The notes under the pieces: model-generated
Seen by the model: only the letters and a program-made list of their open reading frames with translations
The model's database searches: none
Told to the model about the DNA's origin: nothing
From: Neospora caninum Liverpool
Lineage: Eukaryota > Apicomplexa > Conoidasida > Eucoccidiorida > Sarcocystidae
DNA: 64,000 nucleotides
NCBI RefSeq assembly: GCF_000208865.1
Contig: NC_018395.1
Location: 5,504,839-5,568,838, forward strand
Direction: 5' to 3'
Made by a program: the position numbers and the translations under genes
Shown: positions 1 to 17,682 of the stretch, in pieces
Numbering within the stretch: the stretch's first letter is position 1
Layout of the letters: each line of letters starts with the position of its first letter

Positions 1-316
1 ATTTTGGCGAGTACAGCCTTTGGCTGGTGTGCTTGATTTTTTATTCACGGAGAAAGGCTGCCTAGTTGAAAACGCCGAGCTGCTTCGTGCTGACGTTATA
101 TACAGTCACCCATGAGAGACAAGTCGTGCTCCGTGGTTGTGAAGCCACACGTGCGTTTCTCCATACTCAACTGGTAGATGAAAGTGATTGGGTATTCAGG
201 TCACCCTCAAATGCGTTTTGCTTTCTTTTCTAGAAGACTAGGCGAGGTGGTTGTGAACAGACGAGAGGAGCCTTCCCTTCTACAACAGCCACTCGGGTGC
301 GCCACATGCAGCTGAT

Positions 317-1270
317 TTGACTCCCAGTGTGTTCCCATGCGTCTTCGTTTTATCTTTCTTCGAGACTATGCCGCCTCTGAGCTTTTTCGTCTGCCTCCGG
401 GTACCTTCCGCTCCTTTCCTTTATCGTCGGGCGCCGCGCTTTCTGCCAGTGCGGAAGCGTCTCCCGTGGAAAATCGGAGAGAAACTTGCCTCTGCTATTC
501 AGCAAACTAGAGAGGATTATCGTCGTCTTGTCGGCTATCCCATGGGCATAACCACGGCTCCGACCGCTCGTGTACGCGCCAACCAAGTTGCCACAGCCGT
601 CGGGGTGGGGTCCTCTAGGGGCTTCTCGTCGGTGGAGTTCTTTCCTGAAGGCTACGGCGAGGAACAAGGGCTGACAAGCTTTTGCAGAGAGCCGGCAGTT
701 CCGCAGTGTGCCCGATCTGCATCGACCGGCGCAGACGATTGCATAGAAGAGACTCTTCACTTTGTAGCTCATGCGTTTCTAGAGAATTCACCATCGGCAA
801 AAATAAGCACAACCGTTCCGGAGAAACACGAACAAACCTCCCACCCTAGTGGAAGCAGCAAAGTGCCCCATGCACGTGGCACTTGCTCTGTACGTGTCCA
901 CGCTTTTCTCTTTGCAATGGATAAGCCGGTCCTCTCAGGTCCACAGAACGACAAACGCAAAAAAACATACCGTGAGGAAGATGATAATGGAAATCCAGCG
1001 AAGCCGACGGGCATGCCATCGCAACCTGTAACCCAGGACATGACGGGAAGAGAAATCTTCCGCGACACGGTGTCGACAGCTCAGAACAGAATGGCAGAAG
1101 TGGACAGTCGACAGGGAATCCAACAGCGAAACGGCGAGAGCTGGAAAAGTTTGTACACGGAACGTCATATCCAGACGGAAGAAGGAAAGGAACCAAATGG
1201 AAGGCGGCAATTACACGAAAGCGAGAAAAGGCTTCTCTTCACCCTGGCTGCAGCTGTCATGACCATCCAC
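317..1270 (+). CDS. Possible upstream exon(s) of the biotin-dependent carboxylase
   Basis: An unusually long open frame (317-1288) lies upstream of the carboxylase 3' exons on the same strand. Its final part, ending in the peptide EKRLLFTLAAAVMTIHE before a possible GTCAGT donor near 1270, resembles the Leu/Ala-rich helix that follows the biotin-carboxylase domain in acyl-CoA carboxylase alpha subunits. The segment LASAIQQT near residue 58 could match the 'ALQQT' helix of that domain. The middle is hydrophilic low-complexity sequence, as is common for coccidian insertions. No catalytic motif is visible, no ATG start is evident and exon borders are not fixed. It could equally be non-coding sequence that is open by chance. 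Confidence 0.3.
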
Positions 1271-2480
1271 GAGGTCAGTCCGTTGTGAAAAAATCGAACA
1301 GAGTTAATGAAAACTGCAAGCAGATAAGCAAACGAACAAACGTGGTTGTTGAAGGAACGCAACTGCACGGCTGAAAAAGACGCCTGCAGTTTGCCTTCCC
1401 CTACGCCCCTTCGTGTTTGCTTTTTATTCTTGCCTTCTGCCACTATATTTGCCTTGCGTTCTGGTCTTGTGTTAGCTGGCCACCAGCAGAAGAAATGTTA
1501 GAGCGACTGTTTCCCACATAGCCCTGTGGCGTCGCCACACAGAAGTATAACTGTACAAACATTACGAAATCTCGAAAAGGGCAAATGTACTTTATCAATC
1601 AGAAGCAAGAGTGAGCACAAGATGAGAGGCGTTTACCGTGGACAAATGACGAGCTCTACGATGGACAGCGCAGCTTAACGGATCGTCTTCTTCACTGTCA
1701 TCTCCCATAGTGTAGATGAGCTCTGACTCGTCATTGGTTCTCTCTGTATAGGAGCTATTCCTTCTTCCTTGCCGCTATCATTCGCTCTTTTCCCCCTCTC
1801 AGCATATCTATGCGTTAGCGCGCTCGGCTTCGTGTTCGCGTGCACCTCCTTTTGTGTGCTCTCCCCCCTGTGTAAGTGGTCCTTGGTAAATTTCTTACCA
1901 TGGCTTCATGCTGCTTTGAGTCTACATTCATTTTCAGCATAGGAGGACTTTGGAAGCCACGGCTGCAGTCATCGGTATTCCTCCAGCGCTGTGTTTCGTC
2001 TATCCCGGAGCAGCCTCCTCGTCGCCGCTCTCTGCAGTTTCGCCGGTTTCTGCAGTTCTCTCCAAAATGCCGTGGGCAGATTTTACTGGTGGGGAGGGTC
2101 TTCTATACTACCTGAGTACCACTCCGTGTTCTCCCCGAGTTGCGCTTCTGCGTTGCTGTGCACAAAAGCCTACTGCTATACCTAAAGAAAAAAATGTCAA
2201 CTCATTCCATTTTGTTCCAGAGTTGTTCTATTATGTCTGAAAATGCATAACGATTGCGATGGCTTGTGATTACCTCCGGCGACTTAGTGTGGTTCTCTCC
2301 GTGATGGTGTTGGCATATTCATATGCAAATATCCTCAAAACCAAGTCCGTGGGCACCCCCTATCCAATACCGCTCTCCCCATTTTTTGTGACATAGGTGT
2401 AAAAAACGCCAATATGCTCATATCAATGGTGCGCTTGCACGTTCGATCAGTCCCCCCTCACCATAATGCCTTGCCTTTAG
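1271..2480. other. Non-coding or unresolved sequence, probably intron
   Basis: Short frames only, with T/C-rich stretches. I could not identify a coding exon. If the flanking segments belong to one carboxylase gene, this is intron sequence that might hide a small exon. Confidence 0.3.
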
Positions 2481-5400
2481 GTTTTCGTGTGAATCTTTCT
2501 CCCGCCCCTGTCGACTTCCGTCTGACGGTCGCTGCATCAATCTTCAATCGTGACCATCGCTGGAGTCAGGCCCCTCATAAAATAGCCACCACCTGTCAGT
2601 CTCCACACATGCCAGACCTCCAGCGTGGAAGAGCGTCTTCTGATGTATCCATAGAGGAAACGGATCGAAATTCGGACCAACCGCGATCAGATGCGTCCGT
2701 TGTTGGCACTGAGGAAGATTTGACTCGGAACTGGGAGCAAACACCTGGTGTGTTGTACGCTGGAAACGGAGGTCGTCTACTCTCTGATCAGCAAGCATCT
2801 GCAGTAACAGCTCGTGTCTGGGTGTTGGAGGTGCCTTCGTCTCCGAGAAGATTACTTGCAACTTCGACGTCTGACTTCGACGGACGAGAAGTGGAACAAA
2901 ACAAGCGACACAACGAGCCTGAAGGAGACACGTTGTTAACAAATAAGGAGTCCTTTGAGACAAATCGACTGGAAAACAATAGATCCCCAAAAGCTTCTGC
3001 ATGGAAAACAACGAGAGGGTCTGCCTACAAATTACGCATCTGCCTTGCAGAAGATGACAATAAAGTACAGCACAAGTGCAAATTCGAATTATATATCAAA
3101 CAGAGAGATGCGTATTTTGCGTATTTGTTTTTGCCTATCCGCGCAGTATGAGTCCATATCTGCCAGCAGAAACTTTTACGCGTGTGTATAGAAATACAGG
3201 TAATCGAGTTTGTACCGAACGTGTCTCACTTTTCTTCTTTGTTGTATCTGAGGTATCTGAGTGTGAAGGATACTGACTGCATCAGGGGAATTCGTAAGCA
3301 ATAACCAGACAGTCTCTTACTACCAAAACAACTACATGGAAACATGTTAGGAGAGGGAGAAGGCATTCACGTTAGAAGCGTGCTCAGAGCGAGTGACGAA
3401 AAACCTGCCTCATGGTGATCGAGGAAATGCACAGAATGAACTTACTGGCTGTTACTCATGTGGTCCGTGTTGGTAGCATCGCTTTTTGCCCTCATTAGTG
3501 ATTCACAGACCCCATCAACCTGCGTGTTTTTCATGCGTCTCCTTTGGGTGTTTCGTTACTGAATACTCAGACAGACGCATCTAGCCGAACAGCCGAGAAG
3601 GCTGCCGAGAAGACTGACACGCCATCCTCTGATGCGGCCGCCTCGCAGGCCGAAACGCCCGATAGTGAAGAACTTTTTCAGAGCGAGAGCGCGATACGCG
3701 TGACAGGCAAGCTGACCGAAAACGGCCCTGGAAAAAAGGGGCTTAACGAAAACGGCCATGAAAAGAGAGACGCACGTGTCGAAAGGCGGATTTGAAGACG
3801 GAACGGTTCTGGGAAAGAACTGGATTCGTTGAAGATGGCACATGACACAGGAAATCGGGCACTGGATTCACCAGGGTGTAGTAGCCGGGTTTACAGACTG
3901 GAAGGACTTAAAGTGAGCTACAGCGAAATGAACGTCTTGGTTCTGAGTAGAGAGCAGACTTGAAACAAACACGTTTGTTGCCCTCTTGACTGAATGTACG
4001 TATCTGGGTTACGCCTCTGTCTACGCCGCGTTCTCGCCTGCAGCTGCTGTCGATGCGGAGGGACGACTGCTATACGACGTTGAAGGGAAGTCTGGCGCCT
4101 TCTCCGGTGTGGCTGAAATTAACACTGAGGAGACCAGATCTCTCTCTGAAGAGGACTCCGCGACATGGCGAGAGGTAACGATGGCTTCCTAACATTTCTG
4201 TTTTGGACCGTCGAAGATTCTGCGTCAGTAGAAGATGTGCGAAGTTTCTACACGACTTTCATCGAAATGCGGTTGCGCGGCGCTTCTGTGTCTGTGCCCT
4301 TCTCCGATTGGAAAGCCAGTGCTGCCTATCCTAGATTTGGCAAGACGGAAAAACATCACTTCTGGTAACTGTTGAAGGGTGAATGCTATAAGCCTTGAGC
4401 AAAATCTTTTTGAAGAAAGACCAATGACGTTTGCCACGCACCCTGCAGAAAAGGGCTGCTACAGGCGGCTCTCGCTCATAGGAAGTTTCAGGATCTCGAT
4501 TCTAGCGTTCCCGAAAAATCAACAGTTTTTGCTTGAGCGAGAGACCGAGCTCCCCCTGCCTGAACCTTATCGCAAGATAACTTCCTCCGAATAGCAAGAT
4601 ATGATCCTAGTGCTTGTTTCCATTTCACAGCATACACCTAGAGGGGGATAAAGTCCACGTGCCCAGTTGCTGCCATCTCTGCACCCCTGAGGTTTGAAGT
4701 CATTGTGTCTTTTCCAGGCAGAGCGTATGCCGGCTCTGATCATCACCACCTCTTTACAATCTGAACGAGAGACAGTCTGTCTTCGTGCTGTTGTGTCGTC
4801 GTCTCCCCACTTCGACTGCGGAGAGGTTCAACGCGAGATCGAAGAAGCCCACATGGAGAATCCCGCCTCTTTCTCTGGAACTGACAAATTGGGGAAAAAC
4901 AGCCCAGCTGAGAGACTGGATGATCCTCGCGACAGCCAGAAGTTACTAGGTGGACAGATGCTCGACGCGAAGATTCCGCTGGGGAAGGTTAGACAATTAC
5001 ACATCTCACGGTCTAGAGCGCTTTCCCATCTGCGGGCCTATCTGTCTGGATCCCCTGGCGTTTAGTCGTCCCCTAATATGTACAGTTATTTCCGTATGTT
5101 TTGCTACATAGACATCTTGATTTATACGTGCGCGTCCACGGAGATGCGAAGGAACCAATCAAACGAAATGTTGGAAAAGTGTTATGGCGACCAAGGGATG
5201 AATGGATACTCTAATGTGCACCCTCTTAGCCAAAGAAATCCGGCGATCTAACTGTATGCTCCTTTCCATCATGCGACTTCCTTTAACTCGTGACACTACG
5301 TATTCGGCGGAACATATGCGCCGCTTCCGATGCGTGCTCATAGACATGTGAAAACATCTGAAGCAGCGGAGTAGTTCCCCCGAGGCAGTCAGAAAATTCC

Positions 5401-5930
5401 TTGGCGACTGGTAAGACCGTTCTAGCAAGATACAGAAGTATATGAAAATGCAAGGGGATGTAATTTCCGAGGGACGGAGTCGACACTGATCTTCTTTGTC
5501 CTCCAGGTTCTAACATCCTTCACATACAGAGACGATCCTGAGGGAGTAGGAAAATGGAGGAACGTTTGTGAGGTGCGGGCCCCCATGAATGGCACAATCC
5601 TTAAAATTGGAGTCAAAGAAGGAGAGCATGTTACAAAGGTACGCATAGACGCACAACGCAACTCAGCTGTCTGCTCGATGGACGCTGAGGCACAGCTCTA
5701 TACATGTGTGAACAGACGAAGAGAAAAAACACCCCAGGCTTATGTGCCTCGTTTCTTCGTTCACCGTGCAGAACGCCCCGTTAGCAGTTATTGAAGCGAT
5801 GAAAATGGAAACAATAATCAAAAGCCCCTGCGACGGCGTTGTGGCCTCGGTACGATCGCGTGAGGGAGTCTCAACAAAACAGGGTCAGAGTCTGTTAGAA
5901 ATCCTTGAGAACCAAACAGGACAAGGATAG
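2481..5930 (+). CDS. Biotin-dependent carboxylase, 3' part with biotinyl carrier domain
   Basis: The last four exons join in phase: 4044-4174, 4718-4987, 5507-5638 and 5772-5930 (stop TAG at 5928-5930). Exon 5507-5638 encodes VRAPMNGTILKIGVKEGEH. The next exon encodes LAVIEAMKMETII. Together they form a biotinyl domain with the AMKM lysine that carries biotin, and the domain sits at the extreme C-terminus. In this family biotin shuttles CO2 from the biotin-carboxylase site to the acyl or keto acceptor, usually in mitochondria. A further probable exon starting at 2481 (GFRVNLSPAPVDFRL) resembles the start of the linker domain of methylcrotonyl- or propionyl-CoA carboxylase alpha subunits. An exon around 3571-3699 is less certain. 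Pyruvate carboxylase is the main alternative, because it also ends in this domain. The catalytic domains lie upstream or outside the window. Confidence 0.65.
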
Positions 5931-8495
5931 ACTTGTTGCCAAAGGTCGCTGGAATAGTCCGCTTGCCTTTGGCGGGGATTTCAAGCGTTGACAAGGTAAA
6001 TGGACAGCAAGGTGCATCGGCGTCAAATTTGCCGAAGCAGCGAGGCAGGGACGTCGAATCAATATGCGTCTTTTCCACATCATTATGGTCAAGGAAATGA
6101 CAACTGCACTTACAACTTCCTCCGTTGGCGTGCCCCTTGCGGGTGTTGTGATCGCAGGAGAAACTGTGTGTGGGTGTTTGAAAACTCCACGACGCAGTGA
6201 CATCCTCACTGAAGTCAGTGCCGCTTTAGCCATCTCTCTTTTTCTCTGTGAAGACAAAAGAAGAATTTGTGCTTCCAGGGCAGATGAACAGACATGCTTC
6301 AGCTTTCTGCTCTTGTGGCTGTGTTGGAAACGCGCGGGCCCGCGGGCTGTAGTCGTTCTCATCCGTACGATTCCGATGGAAGGAGCTTCGGTTTTTTTTT
6401 CTGTACCCGGTGTGCCTCGTACCCCAGTCTCCCTGCAACACTGTGGTTTTGCCTCGCATGAAAGCATGGTGCTTTGTGACACCGGACGATGCAAAAAAGA
6501 GGGGAGTTGACTGTAGAATAAAGAGCGTGAGACCGTATTGATTTCCACGCACGGGGGAGGTCCCAAACTCGGGTAGCTCGTTCGATTTCATTGGGAACCT
6601 TGAGCTTTGGTGACCCTATTGGGAACCCGGAGACACGGACAATCGGGGAGGCATTATAACCCAGATCACTAAATAGAATGACGCGATCCTGCGCATGTGG
6701 CATTGTTTGGGGCTGCGTTACTGTGGATCGCATGGGAGGTGCTGACGCTGCGAGCGCAAAAAACTGAGAAAAGATAATCCTAAATCTACACAGGAGAGAT
6801 TATGCCACTTCAAGGACGTGGTGATGCGGGAAATGGAGACACGTTCGCTTAGAGAGAGACAGAAAGGGACTGGAGGGAAAAAACACATGAAGATAAGGCT
6901 GAGGTAGCGAGGCACCACGAGAGAGGCGCTAACAGGAAGTCTTCGGGCAGGAGGTCAAACTCTCTCTCCACGAAGCAGAGGCCTCAGGACCAAAATCGCG
7001 CCCCGAACTCTGTCGAAGGAAAGAGATATGCGCCCTCCTCTTGGGGTGAGAGAATGCCTACGCGTTATCACGGGGCCCATTCGTCGTCGGAACCGGAAGA
7101 CGACAAGCTACCAAGGAACCGCGCGGGTTTCATAACCTTACAGAACAAATTACAACAGAGTTTGCCAAAAGAGACAGTCTCCGTGACCGGAAAAGATGAA
7201 TCTCGCTCTGTGAAGCCGTTAGCCACTTCAACTGCTGCGTCGTGTGACGGTGAAGTTGGAACTCAGATCTATGCAGTTTCTGGCGAAACTAGGCCCACAG
7301 GGCCAGCTCAGTAACACGGTTCTCGCTAATCCAGTTGTCCAGCGAAGTGGTGATACAGGGCTTCCTCAGGAGAAAAGTCATCAGTAGAAACATGCAGGAC
7401 ACGTGCATGAGTCTCCGTACGCTACGCATAGTGTCGGGTCCCTCAAAACACGCGTGTGGAAAGTAGGTCTTTCTTTGCCGGCTGTTTGAACCTCGACTTT
7501 GCTTCTCCAGCTGATGTTCTCTCGAAGCTAAATATGTTTATGCCTGGAAGTGGCGGATATGCTGCGCCTGTCCCTCCCTTGACCTAGGCTTTGTTCCCTG
7601 CTTTCGCATTATTTCTGGGGGGGAGAACTGAAGACGTCCGGAAATATTTTCCCTTGATGCACACTCTCATTTACAGCCTGACGGGTCTCTTTCATCTGAA
7701 ACATGGAAGACAACGACACTCACGAAACCAAAGGTGATTGTTGACTGGCAATCAAGAGTGTCACACGATCGTTTCCTCACTCCTCTTTCATGGCTGCCGC
7801 TGTTCCAACACGAGAATCGTGCCTGACCACACAACGGCAAGAATTATTTCCGAAGATACAAAAACAGATCCACGTATCATCGGTATGTGCCCGTCTACTT
7901 AGGTCTTCATCCGCTTGACTATCTTCTGCCTCAGCGCATCTATCCTACACATATGTGTATACGTCTACTGCCACTACGGAGATGACCCAGTCAGTTCTCG
8001 TGCAGTTTCGTTTCTGTCGCAACTGCTACCTTCTTGCACTTGTTGGACGCATGCCCCTGGATTGTGTTTTTTGACCAGCTCTTCATCTGGAACACAATTC
8101 GCCATCGGCCTGGCGTGACTGTTCTCCCTTCCGCAGAGCAGGCACGCCACGTCTAGAGTCCTCCCTCAGAAACCGCCAAAAGAGCCCCCTACGAACAGAG
8201 AAAGCACTTCCTGTCGTGCTGGATCGAGCCTGCGTGTTCTTCACTTTTCCTTCGTACCTGTACCCGTACTGCCTACCCGACAAAGGTCTCTGGAAAGAAG
8301 TTGCAGAGTGGACCGTGCCCGCCGTGGACGACAGACACTCGAGATTTGGACTGTTTCACCTTCCTTTCAAGTAAACTACAGCCTGGCCTCTTGTCTCAGG
8401 AAAAGCGGCTCTACGTTTCAGACCCGTGCGGAAGAAAAGGGAAGAAAACTGTTGGCAAAAAGCAAAACAGCGAAGGACGGGAAACTGCGTTCACA
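5931..8495. other. Intergenic: carboxylase 3' flank and 14-3-3 promoter/5'UTR
   Basis: Both neighbours read rightward. Only short frames occur. The longest with an ATG, 7054-7314 (86 codons), matches no family I recognise and has no splice context, so I do not call it a gene. The last kilobase should hold the 14-3-3 promoter and leader. Confidence 0.5.
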
Positions 8496-13891
<5,396 letters not shown>

Positions 13892-14060
13892 AGAGAAGCA
13901 AACAACGAAGAGCAAAGAGAAAAGACAACCCTTCCTTTTCGACTTCCGAAGAAGTCATGTGCGCCTCTCGAAGCAACGTCAAGACCACAAACATGATCTC
14001 TCATTCTCACCCTACCCCTACTTTCGCCTTTGCATACAAAACTCCGTGAATCCATAGACA

Positions 14061-14064
<4 letters not shown>

Positions 14065-14094
<30 letters not shown>
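14065..14094. repeat. TA dinucleotide microsatellite
   Basis: About 14 AT units, just downstream of the 14-3-3 stop codon and probably in the 3'UTR or flank. Confidence 0.9.
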
Positions 14095-14096
<2 letters not shown>

Positions 14097-15002
14097 TATC
14101 TATGTATCTATAAGTATACATCTACTACCTACCTACGTGGCTGTTCTTTAGAAATAAGCGTGTATAGGTGCCTGCTTGTATAGTGAACATATATATATAT
14201 ATATGCATATATGTATATATGTGAAAGCGCCATCTGGTGATCCGGCAGTGTTTTTCAACGCTTTGTGCCTTTTTCTCGGGCGCCGTGGGGAGTGGAGCCA
14301 ACCGCTCGCCCGTCACCATATCGGAAAAAAGAAAGTTCGTTTTCTGTCTCATTTTGCCTTGCGCCCACCCCTTTCTTTTTCGCTAACTCATCATGGCTCC
14401 GTCACCTGTCCCAATTTGCGGCACGAAGCACCTTTGTGAACTACACACACAACCACCCGTTGAGATTGCATGCAAATGTGCAGCCACGTTTCTTCTCATG
14501 GGAAGCGAGTTTCTTCCCACGCTGGCTTCTCCAAGACGCTGCAGGGGAGGAAATGTGGGAAGCGAGATGATCACGTTCTTTTCTTCGCCGTTCCTTTAGA
14601 GTCACGCTTTGCTTCGTCTCCACGAGAATGGAGAAGAGGCCAGGAAATGTGCCGGGGAGGCCGTCAAGAAAAGAGACGAGAGGCAGCAATGAAGGAAAGA
14701 GACGGAAAAGCAGGGGAAAAGAAATGTCTCACTGCCTGCGCACCCTGCGTTGCCATGACCAAGAAGAGAAGAGGATCAATCTATGCCTTTCTGCACCAAA
14801 CGCCAAGACACACTGATACACCTTGCAGAACGAAAACGATAAAGAACCTCTCCATAAATACGCGTAATATGACCGATACATCCCCTTCATAAGCACACAA
14901 CGCGCACATCTGCAAACGGTTACGTACATGTATACACACAACGTTCTACATGCACCTATACATATATATATATATATATATACGGAGAGAGCCACACACA
15001 TG

Positions 15003-15007
<5 letters not shown>

Positions 15008-15044
<37 letters not shown>
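15008..15044. repeat. TA dinucleotide microsatellite (long)
   Basis: About 18 TA units, one of the longest pure TA runs in the window. A second array at about 14959-14980 lies 30 bp away. Confidence 0.93.
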
Positions 15045-15047
<3 letters not shown>

Positions 15048-15485
15048 CCTCTTACATGTGCCCTACACGCATGGGGAAAAAGAGACGAATCTATACCCTG
15101 GATATACATAAATATCCTTACATATGGGGAGATGCCCAGGGAGTTGGTGTCATTCGTCTTTGAGGTGGATAGGACGCTTTTGTAAAAACAACCTGCTTCT
15201 TTTCTCAGAAAAGGGCTTTGACCACACCACGCGTTTCACGCGCTGCCATATGTACTTTCACAAGAGAGAGCTAGGCAGCGTTTTTCTTCGAATTTCGTGG
15301 ATGTTCCATCTTTTCTTCGCTTCGGTTTCACCGGGTCCGAGAATCGATACGAAACTCAACAGTGCCTGAAGACGCAGACACAAAGAGTACCAGACGTGCT
15401 GTCAATACGTCGTTCCCCGCCTCGACGCATACCAAGGGAACCGCGGACGCAAGATCTTCGCATACACAAATATCCATAAATATTT

Positions 15486-17644
15486 TTAGTCGCAAATTAC
15501 ACTATCTCTCCGACTACCTGCAGGCATGAAAACAAGCGATAGATAACGGTACAAATAGTTGCATTTGCAAAAGCGCTTCGAAAACTTGGGTGCGCACAGG
15601 TGCATATATTTACAGATATTTGCAATTGCACAGATACATGCGTTGACTTCCGCCGATATATATATATATATATATATATGTAGGAGCATATATGTATGTA
15701 TATATATATATATATATGTATATGTATAAGGAACCCGGTTTACACTTATGGTTCCTCCGTGAAAAAATTGGTTGGGGCGGAGAGCCGAAGAGAAGTGAAA
15801 AGATGGGGAAGCCCGCACCTGCAACTGTGCTGTATCGACACCCCTTGTAAGGAGGGACGTTGATGTTGGAGACATCGAGCGAGTCGAGCTGAAATCGCAG
15901 AGAAGGACAAGACGAGAGATGAAACACCTTTTGGTTGTTTCTGCTGCTCCCTTTTCTCCCCGACGCACTTCACGGCAACTGTACCTCTCCCCCTCGAGAC
16001 TGCGCGTATGGCGCTTTTTCTCCCTTCTTCTCTTGCCTTCTCTCCGTGGAACGCGCCTTCTTCTTTTGCGTTTTCTCGCCCCCTCTTTCTTGTGCCTTTC
16101 CTTTCCACTCTCTCTTCGCAGAGTGAGGGAGGATGGCAAAACAAAAGGTACAGAAGGTAGAAACGACGAACAAAGAACCACAAAACACCGCTCTAAGCAT
16201 GAGGAAGAGGAGGAGAGGCGAGAGCAGCGCAGCAAGCAGAGGAGAAAACTACGAGTAAAGGGGAGAGAGGAAATCAAGAAGACAGAAAATGCACACTTTC
16301 GATGCGTACGAGTATACACCGAAGCGAAGGAGCACGGAGACAGAGAGTGCGAGAAGGGACTCGACAGTAGGACAGAGAACAAACCCAAATGGAAAAGCAA
16401 GTAAATTCACCTCGTGAATCTGCATGTGTCGGAACGCACCTTGAAGCCGGAGGGGACCCAGTTTTTAATGAGGAACTGGACAGAGGCCACGAGGCTGGCA
16501 CCGAAAAAGACGCAAAAACAGACGAAACCAACGAGACAGTAAAGAGAAACACACGCGACTAAGAAAAGGCGGAAAACGCGGGCGAAGACCGGCCGGTTAC
16601 ACGAACCACAAAAACCGACAGAAAAGGGGGAGAAGACAAACAGAGGAAGAGAGAGCGACACAGCAGACCAGGCAGACATCACGCAAAAGACAAGGATAAT
16701 GACCCGGGGAAGGAAGACAGTGAACACGCGAAAGGGCAGAGAAGAAGGCCAACAAAGGCGAGAAGGAGAAAAAGCAGGCGAAACTAGCGGAGACAACGAA
16801 GAATTAGAGGAAGAATAAGCGCACTAAGAAGCACAAGAGGGAAAATACTGGGAAGAATAAGATAGACAAAGTGGAAGGAGAATAAGAGGCAGAACAAGGA
16901 GAACAAGAGGAAAAAGAGAACGAGGATAAAGAGAATAATAACAGCAGGAAGAAGATGAGGAAGAATAAGTGAAAGAACGTGAAGGGGAACAGGAGGTAGA
17001 TTGAGAAGGTAAGAGAGAGTGGGGAAATAAGAAGACGATGAACAAGAGCGCGGAGGAGAGGGACAAGAAGTAGACAGGGGATAGAAGAATTGAGGTGAAG
17101 AAAAACCTCGACAAAAGGTCAGCTGTTCTTTTCTTGTGCCTACGTTGTTTCACAGGGAGAAAGGACATCCACCCGCTTTGCCTCTTCAGCGACCAGAGTA
17201 AGCTGAAAAGACGAAGAAGAAGCATGTTAGGCGCTGTCTCTGCATCGACGCATTCCCAACCCTAGCGCAGATGAAAATGTGCAGATGGCCACACGATAAG
17301 TACGAAAAGAATATACTAGATGCGCTCACACACACACACACTTCGCACAGGTGCGCACAAGTCGTCGGCACTCACAGACCTACATGAAGTGCAGGTCTGT
17401 GCATGCATTGATATCGGCAGGCATGCACCTATCTATATGTGCATGTGCATATGCCGATATATATATATATATATATGCATATGTATATATTTGTATATCT
17501 ATATATACACACATCGACAGATACGTCGGAAAATCGAGAGAGAAAAAGGAAAACTGCATGTGTCCAGTTGGGAGGAACGAGACGGGCGGCACTTGCGTCA
17601 AGAGGGGATATCAGCTGGACACATGTATACACATGTACACATGC

Positions 17645-17682
<38 letters not shown>

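Larger units (their letters stand above)
13892..15485. other. Convergent 3' flanks of 14-3-3 and AP-3 mu, with TA arrays
   Basis: The two flanking genes end toward each other here. The spacer holds several TA arrays (14065-14094, about 14959-14980, 15008-15044). I see no coding motif, and the open frames are short and biased by the repeats. Both genes' 3'UTRs and poly(A) sites should lie here. Confidence 0.6.

Noticed and set aside
7054..7314. 86-codon frame as a separate small gene
   Set aside because: No homology, no splice or promoter context, and of a length expected by chance.
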